Shown: positions 1 through 5,672, counted from the stretch's first letter. The stretch: 40,183 nucleotides of DNA from Roseicyclus salinarum (GCF_029624655.1 NZ_JARRSA010000033.1:1-40183), one strand, 5' to 3'. Translations and numbers: made by a program. The notes: a model not told the origin generated them from the letters alone.

Positions 1-45
1 TTCGGGAGGCAGGGGCCGGAGGTTCGAATCCTCTCACTCCGACCA
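1..45 (+). tRNA. 3' half of tRNA-Pro(CGG)
   Basis: The window opens inside a tRNA gene. The sequence reads as a 7-nt anticodon loop TTCGGGA (anticodon CGG), the 3' strand of the anticodon stem, a 5-nt variable loop GGGCC, a T stem and loop (GGAGG-TTCGAAT-CCTCT), a 7-nt acceptor strand CACTCCG, discriminator A and an encoded CCA. The layout matches bacterial tRNA-Pro(CGG). The 5' half lies outside the window, so folding of the whole gene cannot be checked here. Confidence 0.85.
1..45 (+). repeat. attL core (45-bp direct repeat, copy 1)
   Basis: This is identical over 45 bp to 40139-40183. It covers the tRNA-Pro sequence from anticodon loop to CCA and lies 44 bp from the end of the integrase gene, the usual arrangement for a tyrosine-integrase phage that restores the 3' end of its target tRNA. 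Because the tRNA 5' half must lie to the left, this copy forms the functional host tRNA. Confidence 0.92.
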
Positions 46-72
46 GATTTTCAAGGCGCTTGCCGGTTAACA

Positions 73-99
73 AAACAGTTCCCTTCGGTTCATTGGACC
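73..99 (+). repeat. Left attachment-arm repeat
   Basis: This stretch starts AAACAGTTCCCTT and ends GACC. It matches 40015-40042 at 26 of 28 aligned columns, with two substitutions counted with one gap as the only differences or nearly so, and in the same orientation. The two copies sit just inside the two att cores. By analogy with lambda they are candidate arm-type binding sites for the integrase. The left copy overlaps the integrase stop codon. Confidence 0.6.
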
Positions 100-1091
100 G
101 GGCGCACCCGGCCAAATTCCAGAACATCGGCCGCCGTGCGCAGGTGGTCGGGCGAGAATCGCGCATAGACGGACTCGGTGATCCGGCTGTCGGAATGGCC
201 GAGGTATTGCGCGATTACCGCCATCGGCACCCCGCTTTCTGCCATGTGGACGGCTGCCGTGTGGCGCAACGTGTGCGGCGTCACATCCCGAAGGCCTGCC
301 TCCTGCACCGTCCTCGCAAAGCCCCGCTTGATCGAGGCGACTGGCTTCCCGGCCCACTCCACCACATGATCGGATAGAGCGGCGCCGCGGGCGGCCATCA
401 GCGCGGATCGGAGCGTGGCGTTGATCGGCACCACGGCGCGGCCCTTTCTCGTCGTCGCGCCCGGCGTGCGGTAGTCAATCTGCCCGCGCATGAGGTCCAC
501 CCGGCTCCACGTCAGCTCAAGGACGGCGGTCACGCGCGCGGCCGTCGTCAGCATCAACAAGATGGCGAGGCGCACATGTGGCTCCGCGGGGGCGTCGAGC
601 AGCTTATCAACCTCGGCCCGCGTAAGGTGCCGGTCCTTCGGCGAAGGCTTCGAAGGCCGCTCGATGTAGGGCGCGCGGTCAATCAAGCCCTGCTTCACCG
701 ACCACGACAGCACGTTGCGCAAGAGGCCGAGCTCCGTCCAGATCGTCCCGTCGGCACGGCCCTCGGCGCGGCGGCGGGCAATGTGGGCGCGGCAATCCTC
801 GACGGTGATCTGATCCGGCGAAAGGTGGCCGAACACGGGGAGGATAATGCTCGCACGCCAGTCGAGGTTTTGCGCGACTGGGCGGCCGTCGACATGGTTT
901 CGATATGCCTGCCAGAGCTGGGCCACCGTCCCGCCTCCGCTCAGTGCCCGCGTCGCTGCGTAGACCCGGCGGGCCTCGGCATCAGCTTCGCGAGCTGTCT
1001 TGGCGTCAAGTCTGACCCGCCGCCGCTTCCCGTCTTCGGACCAGGTGACGACGAAGCGTCCCTTGAGCCGTCCGATCCTGTACCCTTGCAT
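90..1091 (-). CDS. int: Tyrosine-family site-specific integrase
   Basis: This 333-residue tyrosine recombinase catalyses integration and, with an excisionase, excision at the tRNA-Pro att site. An N-terminal arm-binding-like segment and a SAM-like core-binding region (about 55-145) precede the catalytic domain. The catalytic set is visible: R186 (TAAR), K216, H273-x-x-R276 (HTLR), H299 (GH) and Y309. The start is fixed by a strong AGGAGGT 7 nt upstream. The gene is the last of the leftward operon and ends next to attL. Its first 151 bp overlap the end of the preceding HTH gene. Intact length and catalytic residues suggest it is functional. Confidence 0.95.
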   Translation of the reverse strand: MQGYRIGRLKGRFVVTWSEDGKRRRVRLDAKTAREADAEARRVYAATRALSGGGTVAQLWQAYRNHVDGRPVAQNLDWRASIILPVFGHLSPDQITVEDCRAHIARRRAEGRADGTIWTELGLLRNVLSWSVKQGLIDRAPYIERPSKPSPKDRHLTRAEVDKLLDAPAEPHVRLAILLMLTTAARVTAVLELTWSRVDLMRGQIDYRTPGATTRKGRAVVPINATLRSALMAARGAALSDHVVEWAGKPVASIKRGFARTVQEAGLRDVTPHTLRHTAAVHMAESGVPMAVIAQYLGHSDSRITESVYARFSPDHLRTAADVLEFGRVRPVQ

Positions 1092-1243
1092 TGCTCAACC
1101 TCCTGCACCGCGTCCCATGGGATTCGGATCATGCGCCCCACGCGGAAGCCGCGCAACTCGCCCCGGTGGACCATCTGGCGAACGGTCTCGGCGCTGCAGT
1201 CCCAGCGGTCGGCCAGCATGTCAGGGGTCAGTGGACGGGTCAT
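941..1243 (-). CDS. Excisionase-like helix-turn-helix protein
   Basis: This 100-residue protein has a MerR/excisionase-type winged HTH (HTH_17-like) in its first 50 residues: a LTPDMLADRWDCSAETVRQ helix pair followed by a GFRVGRMIRIPWDAV wing. The C-terminal half is Gly/Ser/Pro-rich and looks disordered. The start is chosen because of an AAGGAAA ribosome site and an ATGA overlap with the upstream methyltransferase-like gene. Its position just before int supports a directionality factor, which is inference. The 151-bp overlap with int is unusually long. Confidence 0.72.
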   Translation of the reverse strand: MTRPLTPDMLADRWDCSAETVRQMVHRGELRGFRVGRMIRIPWDAVQEVEQCKGTGSDGSRDASSSPGPKTGSGGGSDLTPRQLAKLMPRPAGSTQRRGH

Positions 1244-1947
1244 GCGGCTGTTTCCTTTGCCATTGCGTACTCGCCCCACTGGCGGGCGGCCGCGGCAGCC
1301 ATTCCTGGCCAGCTCCGGCTGCGGACCTTCCAGCGGTCCGGTCCCGGCGGCGCGCGGTGCACGGCACTCCATGCCTTGTGATGGTCCGTGCCGGGCAGGG
1401 GCGGCGTCAGGCGATCCGTCGCCTCAAGCGGCGGAAGGTCGCGCAGGTAGAAGCCTGTGGCCTTGAACGCGGGTTCACCAAACCACCACGGCTGCACGAT
1501 CTGCGGCGCGGGGAGATCTGCGGGAAGGCGTTGCCGGGCATGCGGGTTCATCACCGGGTTCTCGATCGCCACGCGCGGGATCGACGCGGACCAGCAGGCC
1601 GAGAAAAGCGCCGCGCCGCGCTCTAGGTGCGTCCACATCACCGCAAGCCGACCCTCGCGGTCGAGCGTGGGCCAAGCCGCACGCTGAGCTTCGGTGGCCT
1701 CGCGCGGGCAGTTCGTCGGCGGCTCCGACAGCCAGCGCACCCCGCTGTTGCAGAGACGGGTGCAGGGCGGGTGAAGGACGGCCAGCAGGTCCCAGCCCTC
1801 GTGCAGGTAGTCGCGCACGTCGCCCCGGATATGCCGGTTCGATCCGTCCTCGGCTGGCAGGAGATCGCAGGACCACACGTCGTGGCCCTGCGCTGCGAAG
1901 GCGCGGCGGAAGACGCCTGAAGTCTCGCAGCCGATCAGGACCTTCAT
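1240..1947 (-). CDS. Cytosine-methyltransferase-like phage protein
   Basis: This 235-residue protein has a Rossmann-like start (MKVLIGCETSG, then HDVWSCDL) resembling the cofactor-binding motif I of DNA cytosine-5 methyltransferases. It also has HPPC (C62) at the place of the catalytic Pro-Cys motif and ENP (129-131) at the place of the ENV motif. The family is common in phage genomes, is shorter than true methyltransferases and lacks a clear target-recognition domain, so activity is unproven. AGGAGG precedes the start. It is coupled by ATGA to the ParB-like gene upstream and to the HTH gene downstream. A role in DNA modification or anti-restriction is inference. Confidence 0.7.
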   Translation of the reverse strand: MKVLIGCETSGVFRRAFAAQGHDVWSCDLLPAEDGSNRHIRGDVRDYLHEGWDLLAVLHPPCTRLCNSGVRWLSEPPTNCPREATEAQRAAWPTLDREGRLAVMWTHLERGAALFSACWSASIPRVAIENPVMNPHARQRLPADLPAPQIVQPWWFGEPAFKATGFYLRDLPPLEATDRLTPPLPGTDHHKAWSAVHRAPPGPDRWKVRSRSWPGMAAAAARQWGEYAMAKETAA

Positions 1948-2792
1948 GCGGCGGCCTCCTGCATGGCGGAGCGAAGGGCCTCAACGACTTCCTCCTGCGC
2001 CAGTCGCCGAGCCGGAACGCCTTGCGCGCGCGACAAGACTTTGCAGCGATCAGCCAGCGCCTCGAAATCGATGGCGTCGAAGGTTGTCGCAAGGTCGAGG
2101 CGCATGAACCGCTGGTTCGATGCGATGGCTGGAAGCCAGACAGCAAGCGTTGCGCCGGACCAGGCGGGCAGATTGTATACGTCGCCCTCATCGGCCCCTG
2201 CTTGGCTTTCACGGATCGCAGCAAGCCCAACGGTGACGGCCTCGGCTTCGCCCGCCTCGATCATGCGGCGTATAAGGCCGACGGCATAGATCACGCCGGG
2301 CTTCTTCTGCGTGGCCGTCGGGTTGGATGTGGCCAGCGTGCATCCCGCCGCCTCGACAGCATCCCGGCAGGTGGTGGCCCAGCCGGTTCCGGCGGCGAGC
2401 TCGGCGCGGTAGATCTGCCAGCTCGATAGTCGGATGCGATCACGGTTGATGGCCGCGAAGCCTCGGGCTTGCTGAATGCGCGTCATGGGCACGGACATGG
2501 CCGGGATCTTCGTCAGGCCAGCGAGCGCGGCGGCATGGGCGCGGTGCTGCCCATCCACGACGGCGAGTTTCCCATCCTCGATCGGAGCGACGAGGATTGG
2601 CTCGAACCGTGTCCAGTCGAAGTCGTCGGCAATGCGCTGGATTGCCCGCTTGCCGTTCGTGGTCACGTTGCGCTGGTAGGTGCGGTCGATAACCAGATCG
2701 GCGACCTCCGCCCAGATGAGAATGGGGCCGGGCTGGTCGCGGAATGTTGCGGGCTTGTAGCCGGTAAGGTCGATCGGGGCGAAAGCGGTCAT
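1944..2792 (-). CDS. ParB/Srx-fold protein
   Basis: This is a 282-residue protein with a ParB-type N-terminal domain. The signature DGQHR (80-84) is followed by a helix AHAAALAGL, as in ParB/sulfiredoxin-fold proteins that bind or hydrolyse nucleotides. The C-terminal 150 residues are not recognised. No ParA-like partner is visible, so plasmid-style partition is unlikely. The start ATG has GAGGTGA upstream. The gene ends in an ATGA overlap with the methyltransferase-like gene, suggesting the two act together on DNA; this link is inference. Confidence 0.75.
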   Translation of the reverse strand: MTAFAPIDLTGYKPATFRDQPGPILIWAEVADLVIDRTYQRNVTTNGKRAIQRIADDFDWTRFEPILVAPIEDGKLAVVDGQHRAHAAALAGLTKIPAMSVPMTRIQQARGFAAINRDRIRLSSWQIYRAELAAGTGWATTCRDAVEAAGCTLATSNPTATQKKPGVIYAVGLIRRMIEAGEAEAVTVGLAAIRESQAGADEGDVYNLPAWSGATLAVWLPAIASNQRFMRLDLATTFDAIDFEALADRCKVLSRAQGVPARRLAQEEVVEALRSAMQEAAA

Positions 2793-2796
2793 GGCA

Positions 2797-2973
2797 TCAC
2801 CTCGTCATTACGGCCGCCGCGGCAAGCGCGCAGGCGGCGAGGATTGCGATCGACAGTTGCGACCAAGCGCGGCGGGCAACTGGGGCAGCCATCGACACAT
2901 GATCGGGCGGCAAGATCGACGCGCGAGGCAGGGGCCGGGTATCGCCCTCGATGCGGTACTCCGGCCCGGTCAT
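2797..2973 (-). CDS. Small single-TM protein
   Basis: This 58-residue protein has a polar N-terminus and one hydrophobic C-terminal segment (about 38-56, rich in Ala, Ile and Leu). The start chosen is the ATG in an ATGA overlap with the 39-residue gene upstream; a longer reading frame extends further but would overlap two other coupled genes. Function unknown; probably an inner-membrane early protein. Confidence 0.5.
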   Translation of the reverse strand: MTGPEYRIEGDTRPLPRASILPPDHVSMAAPVARRAWSQLSIAILAACALAAAAVMTR

Positions 2974-3089
2974 TCGTCGTCGTCCTTCGCTGCCCGAGCG
3001 AGCGAGAGGATGAAAATCATCACAGCGACATAGATCACGGCGATGGCTGCGAACTGCAGCACGGCCGAAATGCAGGCGGGGCAGCTCAT
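2970..3089 (-). CDS. 39-residue membrane protein
   Basis: This short gene encodes 39 residues beginning MSCPACISAV. It has one clear transmembrane stretch (about 8-31) and an acidic end KDDDE. Both ends are ATGA overlaps with neighbours, which is the main evidence that it is translated. The CPAC motif at the N-terminus could bind metal or form a disulfide. Function unknown. Confidence 0.5.
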   Translation of the reverse strand: MSCPACISAVLQFAAIAVIYVAVMIFILSLARAAKDDDE

Positions 3090-3289
3090 GCCGCCGCCCC
3101 GATACGCTGGGCAAGCTTCGCGCGCACCGCGCGGCTGCAGAGGGCGTCGATGTCCTCGACCGTGATATCCGAGCGGCCGGCGAGGAATTCCGCCAGGACG
3201 GCCGAGATGTCAGCGGGCGACATGGGCTCAGTGAGGTCGAGAAGCGCCTGCGCGGCGCGGTCGAAGCGTTCAAGCTGGGCGCGGGTCAT
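3086..3289 (-). CDS. Small hypothetical early protein
   Basis: This 67-residue soluble helical protein starts MTRAQLERFD. It contains the acidic segment SDITVEDIDAL and ends in a basic helix. It is coupled by ATGA at both ends within the leftward operon. No family is recognised. Confidence 0.6.
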   Translation of the reverse strand: MTRAQLERFDRAAQALLDLTEPMSPADISAVLAEFLAGRSDITVEDIDALCSRAVRAKLAQRIGAAA

Positions 3290-3465
3290 GCTGCATCCTC
3301 CGCGGCAAGGGGCGGCAGGCGGTGCTGGTGCACATGCTGGCCGCGCTGAGATTTCAGGACGAGCCACGCCACCCTCTGCATCGAAGGGCGGGCTTGGGTG
3401 TCCGTCACGATCGCGCAGAGGCGCGGGAAGGTGAGGTCAGAGAGAGGGAAGGCGGGCCGGATCAT
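3286..3465 (-). CDS. Small hypothetical early protein
   Basis: This 59-residue protein starts MIRPAFPLSDLTF and has a His/Gln-rich stretch (about 41-49). It lies exactly between two genes of the leftward operon with ATGA overlaps at both ends. That, rather than any similarity, is the case for it being real. Function unknown. Confidence 0.5.
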   Translation of the reverse strand: MIRPAFPLSDLTFPRLCAIVTDTQARPSMQRVAWLVLKSQRGQHVHQHRLPPLAAEDAA

Positions 3466-3800
3466 GCAGCGGCCTCGCGGCCCCGATCTGCTTCCGCAGC
3501 CTTCGCGTATCCGGGGATCGCGCTCTCCATCAGCGCATCGATGACACCCTCGGCGTAGTCGTCGAAGGTCACGTCCATGTCGTGCACGTTCTCGATGGCT
3601 TCGCGGATCAGCTCGCGGAGGCCTTCGCGCTCGTGGTTGTGCTCGGATTCGCTGCCGGCAAGAGCGCGCATAAGGCTCTTGCCTGCCGAGCGCAGGTGAT
3701 AGTCGCCCGCACTGCGCTCTGACATGATCCAGTAGGCGACGGACAAGCTTTCAGCAGCGTCTTGCAGTCTGACGCGGGTGGCAATCAAGGGGTTTCTCAT
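3462..3800 (-). CDS. Hypothetical early protein
   Basis: This 112-residue, largely helical acidic protein starts MRNPLIATRVRL. It has charged segments around residues 45-70 and 75-95 and no membrane segment. Start and stop are in ATGA overlaps with adjacent genes. An in-frame start 60 bp upstream exists but would overlap the previous gene further. No family recognised. Confidence 0.6.
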   Translation of the reverse strand: MRNPLIATRVRLQDAAESLSVAYWIMSERSAGDYHLRSAGKSLMRALAGSESEHNHEREGLRELIREAIENVHDMDVTFDDYAEGVIDALMESAIPGYAKAAEADRGREAAA

Positions 3801-4087
3801 GCGGCGTTCCTTTCGTCGCGGGCGGTTGCGTTCGGATGAATGTCGGAGCCCTCGAACCACGTCCGGCAGGCCTCGATGCCGCAGGGAAGCGGCGCGCCGA
3901 CGGCGATCCGGAAGGGCAGGGCGCGGGGATCGATGTGGACGATCAGGCGTCCCTCCATCGTGCCGGCGGCAAGAACCTCAGCGCGATCGAGCGGGCCGAT
4001 GTAGGTGACGCGCATGATCGGGCCCCTGCCGCGAAGCTGGCTGGCGAGGGGGTGCGACGGGGCGCAGAGAATGACGGTGGGAGACAT
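3797..4087 (-). CDS. First gene of the PL operon, hypothetical
   Basis: This 96-residue protein is the first gene after the leftward promoter; transcription is predicted to begin near 4151. The ATG at 4087 is preceded by AAGGA about 10 nt away. An alternative start at 4015 (MRVTYIGPLD) gives 72 residues. The sequence has a beta-rich middle (RVTYIGPLDRAEVL) and no recognised domain. Position in the operon is like that of lambda N or kil, but there is no arginine-rich N-like motif. Confidence 0.6.
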   Translation of the reverse strand: MSPTVILCAPSHPLASQLRGRGPIMRVTYIGPLDRAEVLAAGTMEGRLIVHIDPRALPFRIAVGAPLPCGIEACRTWFEGSDIHPNATARDERNAA

Positions 4088-4157
4088 GACGGCGCTATCC
4101 TTGATCTGTGTCAGGGTGGCACCTCTTGGAGGAGCGCAGCGTCCCTGAAGTCAGATA

Positions 4158-4186
4158 AAGATACGCCTACCGTATACTTTGGTCAA
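4158..4186 (-). promoter_or_regulatory. PL-like leftward promoter
   Basis: On the minus strand this reads TTGACC (4181-4186), a 17-bp spacer, then TATCTT (4158-4163). It is flanked and overlapped by two 15-bp operators and aligns closely with PR at 4691-4720. It should drive the ten-gene leftward operon 4087-90. Confidence 0.75.
4161..4175. promoter_or_regulatory. Operator O1 of PL
   Basis: Inverted repeat ATACG-CCTAC-CGTAT. It overlaps the -10 box of PL. Its centre is 25 bp from O2. Confidence 0.75.
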
Positions 4187-4200
4187 TACGTAGAGCGTAT
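4186..4200. promoter_or_regulatory. Operator O2 of PL
   Basis: Inverted repeat ATACG-TAGAG-CGTAT. It abuts the upstream edge of the PL -35 box. Two sites about 2.5 helical turns apart suit cooperative binding by repressor dimers. Confidence 0.75.
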
Positions 4201-4205
4201 ATTTC

Positions 4206-4233
4206 TTCCGGCTCATATCGAAGAATGCCGGAA
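4206..4233. repeat. Inverted repeat between repressor gene and PL
   Basis: TTCCGGC (4206-4212) and GCCGGAA (4227-4233) form a perfect 7-bp stem with a 14-nt loop. No T-run follows on either strand. It could end repressor transcription with Rho help or be a further binding site. The surrounding 4201-4349 holds no convincing gene. Confidence 0.4.
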
Positions 4234-4349
4234 CGTGATAGAACGAACCGGGAACACATGGGACTGCTTAACGATGACAGACGCATACAAGCGCCAGCTC
4301 TGGGCGTGTCTACAGTATCTTGCGGGGAATCAGGTGGGCGCGGATACGC

Positions 4350-4664
4350 TCAATCTTCCTCAAGAAGGTCGAGAAGCGCGGCGCGCCGTCTTGGGCTTGC
4401 TTCGCGAAAGGCCTGAAGAAACCTCTGCTCCAGCTCGGGAAGGCCAAAAAGCTCTACGACGCTGACGTTGAGGGCATCGGCGATCTTGCTGGCGACAGCG
4501 AGAGACGGGTTGTTTACGCCCTTCTCGATCCGCGAGATCGTCGCTTGCTTCACCCCAACCATCTCGGCCAGGTCGGCCTGCGACAGACTCTTAGCCTTAC
4601 GAATGTCGCGCAGGTTTTGCATGCGAGCGTTATGCGGCAAGCCCGGTTCGCCACCAACTGCCAT
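4350..4664 (-). CDS. CI-like HTH repressor (no peptidase domain)
   Basis: This protein of about 104 residues has a Cro/CI-type HTH_3 domain: LRDIRKAKSLSQADLAEMVG, then the recognition helix VKQATISRIEKG, then NPSLAVASKIADALNVSVVELF. It most likely binds the four operators and maintains lysogeny. After the HTH only about 30 residues remain, so there is no S24/LexA peptidase domain for RecA-driven self-cleavage. The start is uncertain. ATG 4664 lies about 7 nt from a -10-like TATTTA and would be leaderless. ATG 4622 (MQNLRDIR, 90 residues) fits the family better but has no ribosome site. Confidence 0.82.
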   Translation of the reverse strand: MAVGGEPGLPHNARMQNLRDIRKAKSLSQADLAEMVGVKQATISRIEKGVNNPSLAVASKIADALNVSVVELFGLPELEQRFLQAFREASPRRRAALLDLLEED

Positions 4665-4671
4665 CGACGTA

Positions 4672-4702
4672 TAAATATTCGCCGAGCGTATTGACCCTGA
4701 AC
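4672..4702 (-). promoter_or_regulatory. Possible PRM-like promoter of the repressor
   Basis: On the minus strand, TATTTA (4672-4677) serves as -10 with a weak TTCAGG about 18 bp upstream. Operator O3 overlaps the -10 edge, so the repressor could control itself. The -35 match is poor. Confidence 0.4.
4677..4691. promoter_or_regulatory. Operator O3 of PR
   Basis: ATTCG-CCGAG-CGTAT, one base off the symmetric consensus ATACG-N5-CGTAT. It abuts the PR -35 box just as O2 abuts the PL -35 box. Confidence 0.65.
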
Positions 4703-4720
4703 ATACGCTGTGCGTATATT
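4691..4720 (+). promoter_or_regulatory. PR-like rightward promoter
   Basis: TTGACC (4691-4696), an 18-bp spacer and TATATT (4715-4720). Operator O4 covers the spacer end and -10. The ATG of the cro-like gene is only 7 nt past the -10 box, so the transcript probably starts at or within a base or two of the AUG. Confidence 0.78.
4703..4717. promoter_or_regulatory. Operator O4 of PR
   Basis: Inverted repeat ATACG-CTGTG-CGTAT, extending to 6+6 matches (ATACGC/GCGTAT). Binding would block the PR -10 box directly. Its centre is 26 bp from O3. Confidence 0.75.
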
Positions 4721-4726
4721 TGGCGC

Positions 4727-5017
4727 ATGGCACATCTGGCATCATACCTGAAGACCTCGAACCTGACGCAGGGCGCGTTTGCGGATGCGCTTGGCGTCAG
4801 CCAGCCGACCGTCAACCGCTGGCTTAAGGGTCAGGCCAAGCCGTCTTGGGAAAAGGCGGCGGAAATCGAGCGAGTGACCGGCGGCATGGTTCCGGTCTCC
4901 GCGTGGGTTTCGCATTATTCTTCTCCGTCCTCTGAGGGCCCGGAGGTTTCTGCCTGCAAGAACGAGGGTGCCGCCGACGCGGACGCCCCGCAAGCGAACG
5001 AGGTTTCGCATGGCTGA
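4727..5017 (+). CDS. Cro-like HTH regulator
   Basis: This 96-residue protein has an N-terminal HTH (LTQGAFADALGVSQPTVNRW, about 13-32, then LKGQAKPSWEKAAEIERVTGG) resembling Cro/YdaS-type regulators. The C-terminal 40 residues are polar and probably flexible. It is the first gene from PR, divergent from the repressor, which is the classical place of Cro. No ribosome site precedes ATG 4727, and the promoter geometry predicts a leaderless mRNA. It ends 8 bp inside the next gene. Confidence 0.8.
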   Translation: MAHLASYLKTSNLTQGAFADALGVSQPTVNRWLKGQAKPSWEKAAEIERVTGGMVPVSAWVSHYSSPSSEGPEVSACKNEGAADADAPQANEVSHG

Positions 5018-5438
5018 CCTTCGGCAGGCCACGCATGCGGCGATGCGGGCGCTGGTGCAGCGCGTCGGGTCGTTCGACGCGGTGACCGAGACGCTTGCCG
5101 CCCGTTGGGGGCATGGCGTTTCCAAGGGCACGATCTCTCGGAAAATGTCGGCCGACTTCGACTGGACGCTGGCAGATGCCATCGCCCTTGAGGACTGCCT
5201 CGGCGAGTTTCCCGTGACGCGCATGCTCGCTCGCCGCATGGGCGCGGAAGTTACGCCTGCGACGGACCTTTCCCGGCAGGGCGGCGTGATCGCGAGAGAG
5301 ACCGGCGAGGCTGTCTGCGCGATCCTCGCAGCCTCGGCCAGCGCGCGCGTCGAGGACGAGGCGCAGGCCATCGCAGAGATCGACGAAGCCATCGCGGCCC
5401 TGCGCGCGGCGCGGGCGCGGTTGGAGCGCGCCGCATGA
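5010..5438 (+). CDS. CII-like phage regulatory protein
   Basis: This 142-residue protein is all-helical. Its middle (GHGVSKGTISRKMSADFDWTL, then ADAIALEDCLGEFPVTRMLARR) resembles the CP76/phage CII regulatory family, in which an HTH is followed by a segment on stage or ploidy. The C-terminus is a short coiled coil (EDEAQAIAEIDEAIAALRAAR). As second gene of the PR operon it could set the lysis-lysogeny choice. Assignment rests on local pattern and position. Confidence 0.6.
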   Translation: MADLRQATHAAMRALVQRVGSFDAVTETLAARWGHGVSKGTISRKMSADFDWTLADAIALEDCLGEFPVTRMLARRMGAEVTPATDLSRQGGVIARETGEAVCAILAASASARVEDEAQAIAEIDEAIAALRAARARLERAA

Positions 5439-5632
5439 CCGCGATCCTCCTTTCCTCCGCCTGCCTCGTGCCCGTGATCGCGCGCGCCGTGCAGGCTTTC
5501 CGCTTCGCATTCTCCAATCCGCGAGACCCAGCCGGGTCCCCCTCACTCGCGGAAAGCGGCCAGCCTTCCTCCCTTCGGTTGGCCGCACCTATCCCGACCG
5601 CGCCGGGCAATGCGCGGACCTCCCTGTTGTGA
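5435..5632 (+). CDS. Small hypothetical protein
   Basis: This 65-residue reading frame is coupled by ATGA to the CII-like gene. It has a hydrophobic N-terminus (about 3-20, with one Cys) and a Pro/Ser-rich tail. It ends 10 bp before the terminator. No family recognised; it could be non-functional leader sequence. Confidence 0.4.
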   Translation: MTAILLSSACLVPVIARAVQAFRFAFSNPRDPAGSPSLAESGQPSSLRLAAPIPTAPGNARTSLL

Positions 5633-5642
5633 CGGGCAACTT

Positions 5643-5672
5643 CCGCCGGGGCTCCGGCCTCGGCGGGCTTTT
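5643..5672 (+). terminator. Rho-independent terminator after the cro operon
   Basis: A perfect 10-bp GC-rich stem (5643-5652 with 5657-5666, one G-U pair) closes a TCCG loop, which is a UNCG-type tetraloop. It is followed by GC and TTTT. It separates the regulatory genes from the recombination and replication genes, like tR1 in lambda. Confidence 0.82.

Noticed and set aside
576-1466. 296-residue plus-strand frame opposite int
   Set aside because: It is antisense to three well-supported coupled genes and has Arg/Pro-rich composition typical of shadow frames in GC-rich DNA.
2797-3273. 158-residue version of the small TM protein
   Set aside because: The extended N-terminus overlaps two coupled genes completely; the ATG at 2973 has the ATGA coupling seen throughout this operon.
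3836-4465. 209-residue plus-strand frame across PL
   Set aside because: It runs antisense through the first PL gene and the repressor and reads straight through promoter and operators.
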